Origin: CAVOAK01 sp963664465
GTDB lineage: Bacteria; Pseudomonadota; Alphaproteobacteria; UBA8366; CAVOAK01
Length of the DNA stretch: 64,000 nt
Assembly: GCA_963664465.2 (NCBI GenBank)
Contig: CAXXSU010000012.1
Span: 22,628-86,627, forward strand
Direction of reading: 5' to 3'
In this document: piece by piece, positions 26,348-34,992 of the stretch
How positions within the stretch are numbered: the first letter of the stretch is position 1
How the letters are laid out: the number at the start of each line of letters is the position of its first letter
Translations under genes and position numbers: made by a program
Notes under the pieces: model-generated
Told to the model about the DNA's origin: nothing
The model's database searches: none
Seen by the model: only the letters and a program-made list of their open reading frames with translations

Positions 26348-26451
26348 GCAGAGTCTTCGTTGTCGCGACATTGTGCGAATGCCGCAACAAACTAGCCCCT
26401 CTACGGGCCTTCGTCAGCCCTCCGAGCGTGACTAATCGGCTGCCCTAATGC

Positions 26452-26664
26452 CTAGAACGGAATGTGATTGCGCACCACGGCATTGACCCTGCCGGTCAAA
26501 TCTTGATGCATGGTCAGCAAGCCTGTCGGCTGATAGACGCGCTCCACGCCAGTGTCTGCCGGCAAGGCAGACAGACCGCCAAGCGCCATAAACCAAAGCC
26601 CAAAACCAACGGCGAGCGCCATGGTTAGCTGACAACAGGAGTTCAATGATTCTTGTGAGAACAT
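26452..26664 (-). CDS. small hypothetical membrane protein
   Basis: A 70-residue protein with one hydrophobic segment (LTMALAVGFGLWFMALGGLS) followed by a short polar tail ending AVVRNHIPF. The start is backed by TAGGATGAT directly before the ATG. No family was recognised. The helix near the N-terminus could be an uncleaved anchor or, less likely, a signal peptide. It lies upstream of the TPR operon on the same strand, 104 bases before it. Confidence 0.5.
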   Translation of the reverse strand: MFSQESLNSCCQLTMALAVGFGLWFMALGGLSALPADTGVERVYQPTGLLTMHQDLTGRVNAVVRNHIPF

Positions 26665-26939
26665 ATCATCCTACCTTCTGATCAAGAAGATGGGTACTAA
26701 CTTTCGCCAAACAAGGACCTCACGAAAGTCTGATGAACGGTGAGACAGAGTCGCATCGCACAAGGGGATCAGTGACCGGGCCAAGGTAGGACTTTTGGCT
26801 ACAAACGTCGCGATTTCGCGCTCCGATCCTGCGCAATGAGGTTCGTTGACCCTGTGCCACGTGAGGCTATGATTGCCTAGAATTAGACGGAGATGGCGTC
26901 CAGCGCGGCACGCGAGACAATTGGCTGGCCTTGGACGGT

Positions 26940-27026
26940 GCCCCTGTGGCGGAATTGGCAGACGCGGCAGACTCAAAATCTGTTTCCGGCAACGGAGTGG
27001 GAGTTCGAGTCTCCCCGGGGGCACCA
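26940..27026 (+). tRNA. tRNA-Leu (anticodon CAA)
   Basis: An 87-base cloverleaf with encoded CCA end. The acceptor arm is GCCCCTG pairing with CGGGGGC, then ACCA. The D-arm region is GCGGAATTGGCAGACGCG, the anticodon loop CTCAAAA within GCAGA/TCTGT gives anticodon CAA (Leu, codon UUG), a long variable arm follows, and the T-arm contains GTTCGAGTC. The large variable arm confirms a class II tRNA. No integrase or attachment repeat is seen next to it. Confidence 0.97.
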
Positions 27027-27118
27027 GCAGCCCAATGCGTCAATGCCGAGTGGACAGAACCGTCGGCGCATGGGTTTCTTGATAAACGGTTTCGGCGAGC
27101 TGAAGAGGGTTGCCGTTG

Positions 27119-28009
27119 GTGCGATTGGAAACCAGAAACTTAAGTATCGCCGTTGTGCTGCTCGCGACGGCGCTCGGTTTCGGCTCGCCATTGGCCGCCG
27201 CCGAAGCTGTCGATTTGGAACTCGTCCTCGCCGTCGACATCTCGCGCAGCGTTAACGCGGAGGAAGCCGAGTTACAGCGTCAGGGTTACATTGCCGCGTT
27301 GGGCGACCCGCATGTCATCAGGGCCATCACCTCAGGGGGACTGGGTCGAATCGCGCTCGTCTACGTGGAATGGGCAGGTTTCGATTATTACCGTACCGTT
27401 GTCGACTGGACCGTGATCGACGGCCGAGACAGCGCTATCGACTTCGTCACGCAGCTCGTCGTTGCGCCGATCGTGAGCGCACAACGCACCTCAATTAGCG
27501 CTGCGATCGAGAACTCCGTTCTCCTATTCGAGACCAACAACTTCCAAGGCGCGCGCCGCATCATCGACATATCAGGTGATGGCGCAAACAATTACGGTCG
27601 ACCAGTTATCGAAGCGCGCAACTTGGCCGTAGCAGCAGGCGTTACCGTAAATGGACTGCCGATTCTTCGCGATTGGCGCGGCGAAGCTGCGGCCAAGGAG
27701 GACAGCAATCTCGACAGCGTTTCCAATCTCGACCTCTATTACCAATACTGTGTAATCGGCGGACCAGGCGCCTTCATCATCGCCGCCAGAGATTTCAATA
27801 CCTTTGGGGATGCGATTGGCCGCAAGCTCGTACTGGAAATCGCTGGTGAAATGCCGGCCCGCCAGTTTTCGCTGACGAATCCGCACGGACGCAACGGGCG
27901 GTCCAGAGGACCAGCGGCCAGATTGCATTTGGTCGCAGATCGCAAAATTCCGCCGTGTGACATCGGTGAGCAGAAATGGCGTCGGTTCTTCGGTGACAGA
28001 TTTAATTGA
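27119..28009 (+). CDS. DUF1194 protein (VWA-like, secreted)
   Basis: About 296 residues. A signal peptide (LSIAVVLLATALGFGSPLAA, cleavage near AAAEA) precedes a DUF1194 domain of the von Willebrand factor A superfamily. The metal-ion-dependent adhesion site is AVDISRSV (DxSxS); later family marks are RIIDISGDGANNYGRPVIEA and YCVIGGPGAFIIAARDF. It probably acts in the periplasm or outside the cell as a metal-dependent binding protein; partner unknown. GTG 27119 or TTG 27110 is the start. Its stop overlaps the start of a close paralog. Confidence 0.85.
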   Translation: MRLETRNLSIAVVLLATALGFGSPLAAAEAVDLELVLAVDISRSVNAEEAELQRQGYIAALGDPHVIRAITSGGLGRIALVYVEWAGFDYYRTVVDWTVIDGRDSAIDFVTQLVVAPIVSAQRTSISAAIENSVLLFETNNFQGARRIIDISGDGANNYGRPVIEARNLAVAAGVTVNGLPILRDWRGEAAAKEDSNLDSVSNLDLYYQYCVIGGPGAFIIAARDFNTFGDAIGRKLVLEIAGEMPARQFSLTNPHGRNGRSRGPAARLHLVADRKIPPCDIGEQKWRRFFGDRFN

Positions 28010-28863
28010 TTCGGGAGACCTTTGCGGCGGCATTTCTCACCACGATCGCAGCAGTTGCGATTGACGCGCCGCGTGCCGCCGAGTCGGTCGATCTTGAGCT
28101 TATTCTCGCTGTCGATGTTTCGGGCAGCATCGATGAGGAGGAGGCACAACTGCAGCGTCAAGGATACGCGGACGCTCTCAACGATCCACTTGTGATCGCT
28201 GCCGTAACTTCGGGAATGCTGGGTCGGATGGCACTCACATATGTCGAATGGGCTGCGTTCGGTCATTACCGCACGGTGGTCGCCTGGTCATTGATTGACG
28301 GACGCGAAAGCGCTGAAGAATTTGTTCGCCGATTGATAACGATGCCAGTCGTGACCGCCCGTCGAACATCCATAAGCAGTGCAATCGAATTTTCATTGCC
28401 GATGTTCGACGCTAACGAATTTGATGGGATGCGCCGCGTCATCGACATTTCGGGCGATGGTGCCAACAACTACGGCCGCTTTGTCAATGAGGCACGCGAC
28501 GAAGCTGTGGCCGCGGGCATTACAATCAACGGACTGCCCATTGTTAACGACCGGCCGAGCCGCTTTGGCTGGCGTAGCATTCCCAATCTTGATCTCTACT
28601 ACGAGCATTGCGTCGTCGGCGGACCTGGCGCATTCATCGTCGTTGCCGAAAGCTTTCAGGACTTCGCAACTGCCGTCCGGCGCAAGCTGATTTTGGAGAT
28701 AGCCGGCGCAGGTTTAGGCGGCCGCTCGTCGGCAAAATTTCAAGTAGATTCGGCAACCGCCGGCTCTGGCACAAGCGATCTTCATCTGATAGCAGGGCGC
28801 GAAATACCGGCATGCGATGTCGGCGAACAGCGCTGGCGGGAATTCATCGGCGACCGCTTCTAG
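28006..28863 (+). CDS. DUF1194 protein (VWA-like), tandem paralog
   Basis: 285 residues, starting at TTG 28006 that overlaps the previous stop by four bases (TTGA). The same domain as its neighbour: MIDAS AVDVSGSID, then VTARRTSISSAIEFSLPMFD, VIDISGDGANNYGRFVNEA and YEHCVVGGPGAFIVVAESF. The signal peptide is shorter (AAAFLTTIAAVAIDAPRAAE). The two are clearly paralogs from tandem duplication but are far from identical, so the duplication is old and both frames have been kept. Convergent with the type I secretion adaptor. Confidence 0.87.
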   Translation: MIRETFAAAFLTTIAAVAIDAPRAAESVDLELILAVDVSGSIDEEEAQLQRQGYADALNDPLVIAAVTSGMLGRMALTYVEWAAFGHYRTVVAWSLIDGRESAEEFVRRLITMPVVTARRTSISSAIEFSLPMFDANEFDGMRRVIDISGDGANNYGRFVNEARDEAVAAGITINGLPIVNDRPSRFGWRSIPNLDLYYEHCVVGGPGAFIVVAESFQDFATAVRRKLILEIAGAGLGGRSSAKFQVDSATAGSGTSDLHLIAGREIPACDVGEQRWREFIGDRF

Positions 28864-28870
28864 AAGACGC

Positions 28871-30172
28871 CTAGCGCTCGCGCAAAGCGCCGTCCATGGA
28901 AGCGAGGAACGGATCCAGCAGGTAGCGCAGGATCGTGCGTCGGCCCGTATGGATCGACGCGACGACCTGCATACCAGGGAATAGGTCGTATCTTAGGTCG
29001 CCGGCGAAATGGTCCGCGTCGGTCTCGATGCGAACCTTGTAGAATGGAACTCCTTCTGAAGTGACCAGGGTATCCGGGCTGACGTTCGTAACTACGCCGG
29101 TCAAACCGTCAAACCGCACCGCGTCCGATGAGGCTAACTTGACAATGGTTTTCTGGCCGGCGCGGACATATCCGATATCCTGGGTCGGCAGCCGCGCCTC
29201 AATAACGAGGCGATCCTGGCCCGGAACGATTTCCGCCACCGTGAGACCGGGGCGAAGGACGCCGCCCAGCGTTGCAACGTTGAGTGTTTTGACGACCCCG
29301 TCGACCGGCGAACGCAGTACTGTGCGGCGCACACTATCCTCAAACTTGAGCAGCCGTTGTGTCCGCTCTTCGAACTGGCGACGCGCATCTTCAAGCGCCG
29401 TGCGGGCTTCTTCATTGAAGCGGCTTTGTATTCCGGCGAGTTGTACTTGCGCCTCCTTGAGCGTCGAGCGAGCGCGCGCCAACGCTGCCGCGTCCTCTGC
29501 GGCTCGACCGTTCAGGCGACTGGCGTCCTGCAACAGTGAAAGGTGGTTATATCGGTTGGTTAAATCGTCCTTCAGCAGCTCCTCGCTGATGGAAATCTGC
29601 TCCTCAAGAAACCCAAGCGTCGTCCGGTTGTTTTGAATTCGAGCCGTTATCTCCTGAATGTCCTGGCGACGCTGGGTAATCAACTCGTTCTGACTCGCGA
29701 CATCATTTGCCAGCCGCGTGCGGCGCGCGCGAAATAGCGCAAGCGCCTGCTTCACCAAGTCTGGGTGATTGCTGAGAAGCGCCGAGTCAAAGGTCGGTTC
29801 GTCGTCGCCAGATGCCTCCGCTTCGAGGTGCCCAATCTCCGCCGTAAGGGCGTTAACCGAAGCACGAAGCTCGCCGACGTCGGCATCACCCGCGGTCGAC
29901 TTCAGAACAACAAGCGGCTGGTTAGACTTTACGAGATCGCCTTCCTGCACGAGGATCTCACTGACGATACCGCCTTCCAAATGCTGTACGCTTTTGACTT
30001 GGCTCGACGGTGTTACCTGACCCGTAGCGACGCTGACTATGTCGAGCTCGCCAAACGTGATCCAAAGGCCAAACCCAAGGACCAGAACCAAGCATACGGC
30101 AAAAAATGCGTGCGTTGCCGCACCGACATTCTCGTCCGGCTCCAGGCTTGCGCTATTGGGCTCGTCGGTCAC
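28871..30172 (-). CDS. HlyD-family type I secretion membrane-fusion protein
   Basis: A 433-residue adaptor linking an inner-membrane ABC exporter to an outer-membrane channel. One membrane helix lies near residues 25-48 (HAFFAVCLVLVLGFGLWITF). Then come the N-terminal lipoyl half (SVQHLEGGIVSEILVQEGDL), a long coiled coil (about residues 95-290) and the C-terminal barrel with VLRSPVDGVVKTLNVATLGG and VEIRLPTQDIGY-like sequence (here EARLPTQDIGYVRAG). GTG 30172 overlaps the ABC gene stop by one base, so the two are translated together. Likely substrates are RTX-type proteins. Confidence 0.93.
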   Translation of the reverse strand: MTDEPNSASLEPDENVGAATHAFFAVCLVLVLGFGLWITFGELDIVSVATGQVTPSSQVKSVQHLEGGIVSEILVQEGDLVKSNQPLVVLKSTAGDADVGELRASVNALTAEIGHLEAEASGDDEPTFDSALLSNHPDLVKQALALFRARRTRLANDVASQNELITQRRQDIQEITARIQNNRTTLGFLEEQISISEELLKDDLTNRYNHLSLLQDASRLNGRAAEDAAALARARSTLKEAQVQLAGIQSRFNEEARTALEDARRQFEERTQRLLKFEDSVRRTVLRSPVDGVVKTLNVATLGGVLRPGLTVAEIVPGQDRLVIEARLPTQDIGYVRAGQKTIVKLASSDAVRFDGLTGVVTNVSPDTLVTSEGVPFYKVRIETDADHFAGDLRYDLFPGMQVVASIHTGRRTILRYLLDPFLASMDGALRER

Positions 30173-31914
30173 TAAGCTTCTACCTTCTTGGCGGCGCTCT
30201 TGCTGGCTCCAGGCTGAGAAATCTCCGCAAACTTTTCAGACTGCAAGGCCTGCGCATTTAGCCAATCGACCGGCGATACCACGGCCGGTACCGGCTTGGT
30301 GTTCAGATCAAGCACAAAACGGGCGCCCTTTACGATGTTGGGATCGGCTGAACAGGCGATGATGGTTTTGCCGGAGCGGGAGAACTGGTTCAACACCTGA
30401 TAAATCGTTTGGCACCCCTCAGCATCCAGACCTTCGGTCGGTTCGTCAAACAAAACGAGTTTTCCACCCGTGCCCAAGGCCCGGGCGAGCGCCAAACGTC
30501 GGCGAACACCGACCGCAAGCGTCCGGCCCTGCTCACCAACCGGCGTTTGCAGACCCTGCGGGCTGACGTCGACAAAGTGACGCAATCCTGCGGTCGTCAG
30601 GTTTTCTAGCAGCTGCCCATCGTCCAACTCAGGTTTGGAGACACGTAAATTCTCGGCGATCGTGGTATTGAGAAATATCGGCTCTTGAGGCAGATAGATA
30701 AACTGGCTTCGCCACCAATGTGGTGTCAGTTGAGCTAAATCGACGCCGTCGGCGAGAACATGACCACGGGTCGGTTCCAGCAAGCCCGTGACCATACGGC
30801 AAAACGTTGTCTTGCCAGTGCCATTTCCGCCGCCAACCACCAGCACAGCGCCTGCCGGCAGCGTGAGGTTGAGCGACTCAAAGAGCGGCGTCCGTTCGCC
30901 TGGCCATACGTAACCGACATCCTTGAACTCAAGCCCTCCAGCGTAGGCCGGAAGTTCCGTCCCCCCGGCGGCTTCGACGGGCAGTCGCTCGAATTCGCTA
31001 AGGATGCCCATCGAATACAATGCGCGCGCAATCGGACTTGCCAATTGCGTAAGTCCGGCGATCGGCGCAAGCGCGCGACGCGCCAGTATATTGGCGCCAA
31101 TCATGGCACCGACGGAAAGCTGGCCGTCGACCACCATCAGCGCCGCGACGGCGATCAACACGATCGACATGAGATTGCCGGAGGTCAACGTCAACGACTG
31201 TGCGAGTCCACGGTTATTGATGAGACGCCGCCGCAGGTGCTCGATCGATTGGCGTTGATTTTGCCATGTCAGCCGCAGAAAGGAGCCCGCATTGAAAGCA
31301 CGGACCGTATCCGCACCGTGGAGCGCGCTCGCCGCCAGCACACTATTCGCCGAGGTAGCTCCCTCGAGAGATTGCGATGGCCGGTGCAGCCTCACCATGC
31401 TGTTTACACCTACCGCAAGGGTGACCAACGCAAAGACGACCGTTACGCCGGCCAGTGTCGGGCTCAAGAAGAACAACACAGCGAAAAACAACAGCGCGAA
31501 AGGGAAATCGAGCATCGCCACCAGATTTGGACCGGAGAATGCCGACTGGATCGTTTCGGGCGCCCGAATAATCTCCTGCCGCCGTCCAGCAGGCACCCGC
31601 GTCAAAGCTGAAAGCTTTAGACGTGTCAATCGCTCGAACGTGCGGTCAGAGAGGACTCGATCGGGTTCGGCGGTAAGCACTGTTGCGAAGCGCAGCCGAA
31701 CCTGGCGAAACCCCAGCTCGAGCAAGACGGCAAACACGGCCCCAACGGTCAACGTCGCAAGCGTCGCATCTACGCCGTGCGCGATATAGCGGTTGAGAAC
31801 CTGGATCACGAAAAGCGGCGACGCCAGTGCGAGCACGCTCAGCAGAAGTGTTGCGACCAACATTTCGCAGGTTACGCGGGGCTGGGCGGTAAAGCGGCTC
31901 AAAAATTCGGGCAT
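30172..31914 (-). CDS. type I secretion ABC permease/ATPase with degenerate signature
   Basis: 580 residues: an N-terminal membrane domain (about 1-300) without a peptidase domain, then a nucleotide-binding domain (about 330-560). Walker A is VVGGGNGTGKTTF, the Q-loop is IYLPQEPIFL and Walker B is KLVLFDEPTEGLD. The usual LSGGQ signature is replaced by LAVGVRRRLAL, and the switch His that normally follows Walker B by about 30 residues is absent (TIIACSADPNIV). The protein may therefore be the catalytically weak half of a heterodimer, or use an unusual cycle. Operon with the HlyD adaptor. Confidence 0.88.
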   Translation of the reverse strand: MPEFLSRFTAQPRVTCEMLVATLLLSVLALASPLFVIQVLNRYIAHGVDATLATLTVGAVFAVLLELGFRQVRLRFATVLTAEPDRVLSDRTFERLTRLKLSALTRVPAGRRQEIIRAPETIQSAFSGPNLVAMLDFPFALLFFAVLFFLSPTLAGVTVVFALVTLAVGVNSMVRLHRPSQSLEGATSANSVLAASALHGADTVRAFNAGSFLRLTWQNQRQSIEHLRRRLINNRGLAQSLTLTSGNLMSIVLIAVAALMVVDGQLSVGAMIGANILARRALAPIAGLTQLASPIARALYSMGILSEFERLPVEAAGGTELPAYAGGLEFKDVGYVWPGERTPLFESLNLTLPAGAVLVVGGGNGTGKTTFCRMVTGLLEPTRGHVLADGVDLAQLTPHWWRSQFIYLPQEPIFLNTTIAENLRVSKPELDDGQLLENLTTAGLRHFVDVSPQGLQTPVGEQGRTLAVGVRRRLALARALGTGGKLVLFDEPTEGLDAEGCQTIYQVLNQFSRSGKTIIACSADPNIVKGARFVLDLNTKPVPAVVSPVDWLNAQALQSEKFAEISQPGASKSAAKKVEA

Positions 31915-32363
31915 CGCAACATCTCAAATCACCGGCGAACACGAACTTTCCCGCCAGTCTGCGGCCACAGTCTTTCACCAACACCCTCCACGAGCAACCA
32001 AAGCGTTGGTTGCCCGTACTAATTTCGGATCCAAGCTTGCAGTGCAGCCCGCTGCTTCTCAATATTATTTGGCCCGGCCGGTGCACGTGTGACGCCCGTC
32101 ACTTCGAATGTCAGCGAACATCTCCAACTTCATGGAAGCTGAGAAGTGGAGTGAGGCAAGGCCGGACGCGTGTCGCGCTGGCGGTCAGTTGGAACCCACG
32201 GGTTTGGGAGTTGGCTGATGGCGCTAGAGGCAGGAAGTTTGGCAGGCAGAAACGATGTCGACATCAAAAATTTCGCAGACGCATTTTGTCGCAGACCTTA
32301 GGACGTCTGGAAATCCCATGACGTACGCGTCGACGCGAACTTGTTGGCATATGAGGTGGTGCG
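31915..32363. other. 449-bp divergent intergenic region
   Basis: No gene was recognised between the divergent secretion ABC gene and the response-regulator gene. It should hold both promoters. A perfect 7-bp stem (GCAACCA at 31994, TGGTTGC at 32007) with a six-base loop is present but has no T-run, so it is more likely an operator or chance hairpin than a terminator. Confidence 0.4.
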
Positions 32364-33329
32364 ATGACTATTAACCGCGATCGGCGCGGCAGCACCGACA
32401 TCTACCACGGCGAGCCGCAGGGCAATCTGATGCAAACTATCCGCGACACGATGAACCATGAGGGGTTCAGGCGAATGAGCGGATTCAATGGGCTCGAGGA
32501 AGTGCGCGTCTCGTTGAGAGATGGCACGCCGGACCTTGTGGTCCTGGATTCTGGGCTCAAAGGCGGCGATGTGTGCTCGACGGTCAATGAGCTACGCTAC
32601 AACGAACTGGGTCGCAATCCATTCGTGCCAGTGATTGTTACGACCTGGGAACCGAGCCGCGACCTAATTCATCGATTGGCCAGCTGCGGCGCCGACGCCG
32701 TCCTCGTCAAACCATTTGCACCAAAACAACTAATGGATCGAATGGAGTCTTTGGCCGGCAATCGCCGGCCGTTTGTCGTTACATCGGACTATGTCGGTCC
32801 AGATAGAAGCAAGGAAACGAAGGAGCAGTCGAAGCTGCCGCTCATCGAGGTGCCAAACACGTTGCGTGCCAAGGTGCGGGGAGAACCGATCAGTATCGAC
32901 CGACTGCAGCAGGAAATCGATGCCACGATGGCTCAAGTAAACGAGCAAAAACTCTCGCGGCATGCCTATCAAATCGGCTTCCTCGTCGGTCTAATCCTGC
33001 CCGCGTATCAGGACGGCAAACTCCACGAATCGACTTCGGAGAAAATCAATCAGTTGGTTCTTGTCACCCAGGACGTAATGCGACGTACGACTGGCACGCA
33101 ATATGAGCACGTAAGCGACTTGTGCCGGTCGCTGATCGGGGTCGTAACTGGCATACAGGATAGTTTCCCCAAACCCGCCGAAAAGGACATGAAACTCCTA
33201 AGTCCGCTTTCGGACGCGATTTTGATGGGCTTTCATCCCGATACAGACGCGGCAGCAATGGCGTCGGAGATCACCGATTCGATCGAAAAGTTCGAAGCTC
33301 GACAAGCGCGCGGAGCACCGGTGCACTAG
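32364..33329 (+). CDS. response-regulator receiver-domain protein
   Basis: 321 residues. Residues about 15-135 form a CheY-like receiver: phosphoacceptor Asp in DLVVLDSGLKGGDV, and the conserved Lys in DAVLVKPFAPKQLMD. The C-terminal 180 residues are helical (QQEIDATMAQVNEQKLSRHA, GFLVGLILPAYQDGKLHEST) and carry no recognised DNA-binding or enzymatic output domain. It could control the divergent secretion operon or signal through protein contacts. No histidine kinase is nearby, so it is an orphan. Confidence 0.82.
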   Translation: MTINRDRRGSTDIYHGEPQGNLMQTIRDTMNHEGFRRMSGFNGLEEVRVSLRDGTPDLVVLDSGLKGGDVCSTVNELRYNELGRNPFVPVIVTTWEPSRDLIHRLASCGADAVLVKPFAPKQLMDRMESLAGNRRPFVVTSDYVGPDRSKETKEQSKLPLIEVPNTLRAKVRGEPISIDRLQQEIDATMAQVNEQKLSRHAYQIGFLVGLILPAYQDGKLHESTSEKINQLVLVTQDVMRRTTGTQYEHVSDLCRSLIGVVTGIQDSFPKPAEKDMKLLSPLSDAILMGFHPDTDAAAMASEITDSIEKFEARQARGAPVH

Positions 33330-33341
33330 TCGCAAAACCAC

Positions 33342-34947
33342 CTAGCCCGCATTATTCACGCTTGGCGGCCGATTTGAGCGAGGCGAGCGGTATCGGCCGG
33401 GTTGACGGCGGCTTTCGGGGCGGGTTTTCGTTACGGGTTGGAGATTGACGTTCGAGGTTCATCCGGCGGCACGCGCCGCTAGGATCAGGGGCCTTGTGCG
33501 GCGATGGAGGCGGCCATCGCGATCAGGGCGTTGCGATATGGGTAGGCCGAGGGCAGGGCGATCTTGATGCGAGTGTTGAGCTCCTCGATGCGCACGGCGA
33601 TCTTGAGGAATGCCCGTCGTAGCGTCTCGAACGTCGCGGTGCGCCACGGCGAGCGGCGGGGCGCGGTCCGGCGCAACTGATGCAGCAGCCAATAGGCGGC
33701 GGTGTGCAGGAACAGCCGGAACTGGTTGGCTTCCCATCGGTGACACGAGGTGCGGTCGGATTTGGTGTAGAGCTTGTGCTCCTTGATCATGTTTTCCATC
33801 CGGCCACGGGCGCAATAGACCCTCTCGTAGAGCAATTTGGCGCGGCCCGGCAGGTTGGTGACGACGAAGCGGACATCCGTCCCCCTTGCGGTGGCCTCGA
33901 CGCGGGCAACGACCTTGCGCTCGCGTGACCAGCTTTTGGCCTGGTAGCCGGTCTGGAAGAAACGGCGCACCTTGTCCTTGCCTGATTGCACCCGGCGCAG
34001 CGCCGCGTCCTCGCACCACGGCTGGCCGATCTCGCTCAGCCGGGCGTTGCCGGGAAGCCCGAGAATGTAGCCGTGGCCCTGATCCTCCAGCAGGTCCATG
34101 ACCTCGGGCGTGCCGTAATGGCCGTCGCCACGCACCGCGATCTCGACCCGGGGCCAATGGCGCCGGATGCGGCCGATGACGTGGCGCAAGACCCGCGCCG
34201 CCTCGTCACCAGATGGCCGCTTGCCCGGACGCAGCAGCGACAGCACCGGCTTGGCGGTCGCCGCGTCGAAGATGTGGATGGGCTGAAAGCAGTACTCGTC
34301 GTAATGGGCGTTGAACAGTGCCAGTTGCTGGCCGCCGTGGACGGCATCAGGGGTATCGTCAATGTCGAGCACGATGCGTTGGGGCACGCGCTCGAAGCTG
34401 TCGCAAAACAGATCGATCATCGTCAGCCCCATGCGCGCCAGTTCGCGCCATGATGGGGCGTTCTCGAGCCTGGACAAGGTCGGCTGCGACATCAGATCGC
34501 GACCGCTCTCGGGCAGGCGACCACAGGCCAGCTTGAACGCCGGATCGAAGCGCAGCACGTCGAGGTCGTCGCAATCCTCGTATCCGCAGGCGATGGCGAA
34601 CATGCGCGCCCCGATCATGTCGGCGTATGAGTGGGTGGTGCTCGCTGGATCGCGCGCATCGGACAGGCAACCGGCTAGGCGCGCGGCAAGGCCGAGACGC
34701 TTCTCGATCTCGCGCAGCACCAGCACGCCGCCGTCCGACGACAGCCGGCCGCCGGCGAACCGGACGCACAGTTCCTTGTTCTCGACGGGTGACAGTCCGG
34801 GGAGATAGGCGGTAATCTCATCCATGGTGAGCCGGGTTTCCCTGTTGCCGTATGGTCTTGGCCAGACACCAGAATCATACGGAATCTCAACAGTTTAATC
34901 CACGCTCACCACCTCTTTCACGCCGTGCCGTGAATAATCCGGGCTAG
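33342..34947 (-). mobile_element. IS1380-family insertion sequence
   Basis: About 1.6 kb with inverted ends CTAGCCCGCATTATTCACG (left) and CTAGCCCGGATTATTCACG (right, reverse complement), one mismatch. One transposase gene. The bases just outside (CCAC on the left, TGCT on the right) do not form a duplication, so the flanks may have been rearranged since insertion. It separates the intact core from the decayed glycan region. Confidence 0.9.
33485..34825 (-). CDS. IS1380-family transposase
   Basis: 446 residues of the IS1380 DDE family. Catalytic acidic residues are seen in RIVLDIDDTPDAVHGGQQLA, AVRGDGHYGTPEVMDLLED and GRMENMIKEHKLYTKSDRTS. The N-terminal VRFAGGRLSSDGGVLVLREI is also characteristic. 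The frame is complete. Confidence 0.95.
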   Translation of the reverse strand: MDEITAYLPGLSPVENKELCVRFAGGRLSSDGGVLVLREIEKRLGLAARLAGCLSDARDPASTTHSYADMIGARMFAIACGYEDCDDLDVLRFDPAFKLACGRLPESGRDLMSQPTLSRLENAPSWRELARMGLTMIDLFCDSFERVPQRIVLDIDDTPDAVHGGQQLALFNAHYDEYCFQPIHIFDAATAKPVLSLLRPGKRPSGDEAARVLRHVIGRIRRHWPRVEIAVRGDGHYGTPEVMDLLEDQGHGYILGLPGNARLSEIGQPWCEDAALRRVQSGKDKVRRFFQTGYQAKSWSRERKVVARVEATARGTDVRFVVTNLPGRAKLLYERVYCARGRMENMIKEHKLYTKSDRTSCHRWEANQFRLFLHTAAYWLLHQLRRTAPRRSPWRTATFETLRRAFLKIAVRIEELNTRIKIALPSAYPYRNALIAMAASIAAQGP

Positions 34948-34992
34948 TGCTGAATCTACGTCAAACTGAGCGAAATTAGGAACGCGTCAGGC

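Noticed and set aside
26940..27026. tRNA-Leu as an integration site for the core
   Set aside because: No repeated 3' end of the tRNA or integrase was found next to it; the integrases are 36 kb away.
31994..32013. Rho-independent terminator (GCAACCA/TGGTTGC hairpin)
   Set aside because: No run of T follows and it lies between divergent starts, where a terminator is not expected.
33459..34157. 232-codon open frame within the IS1380 transposase
   Set aside because: Another frame of the same strand as the transposase, with no features.
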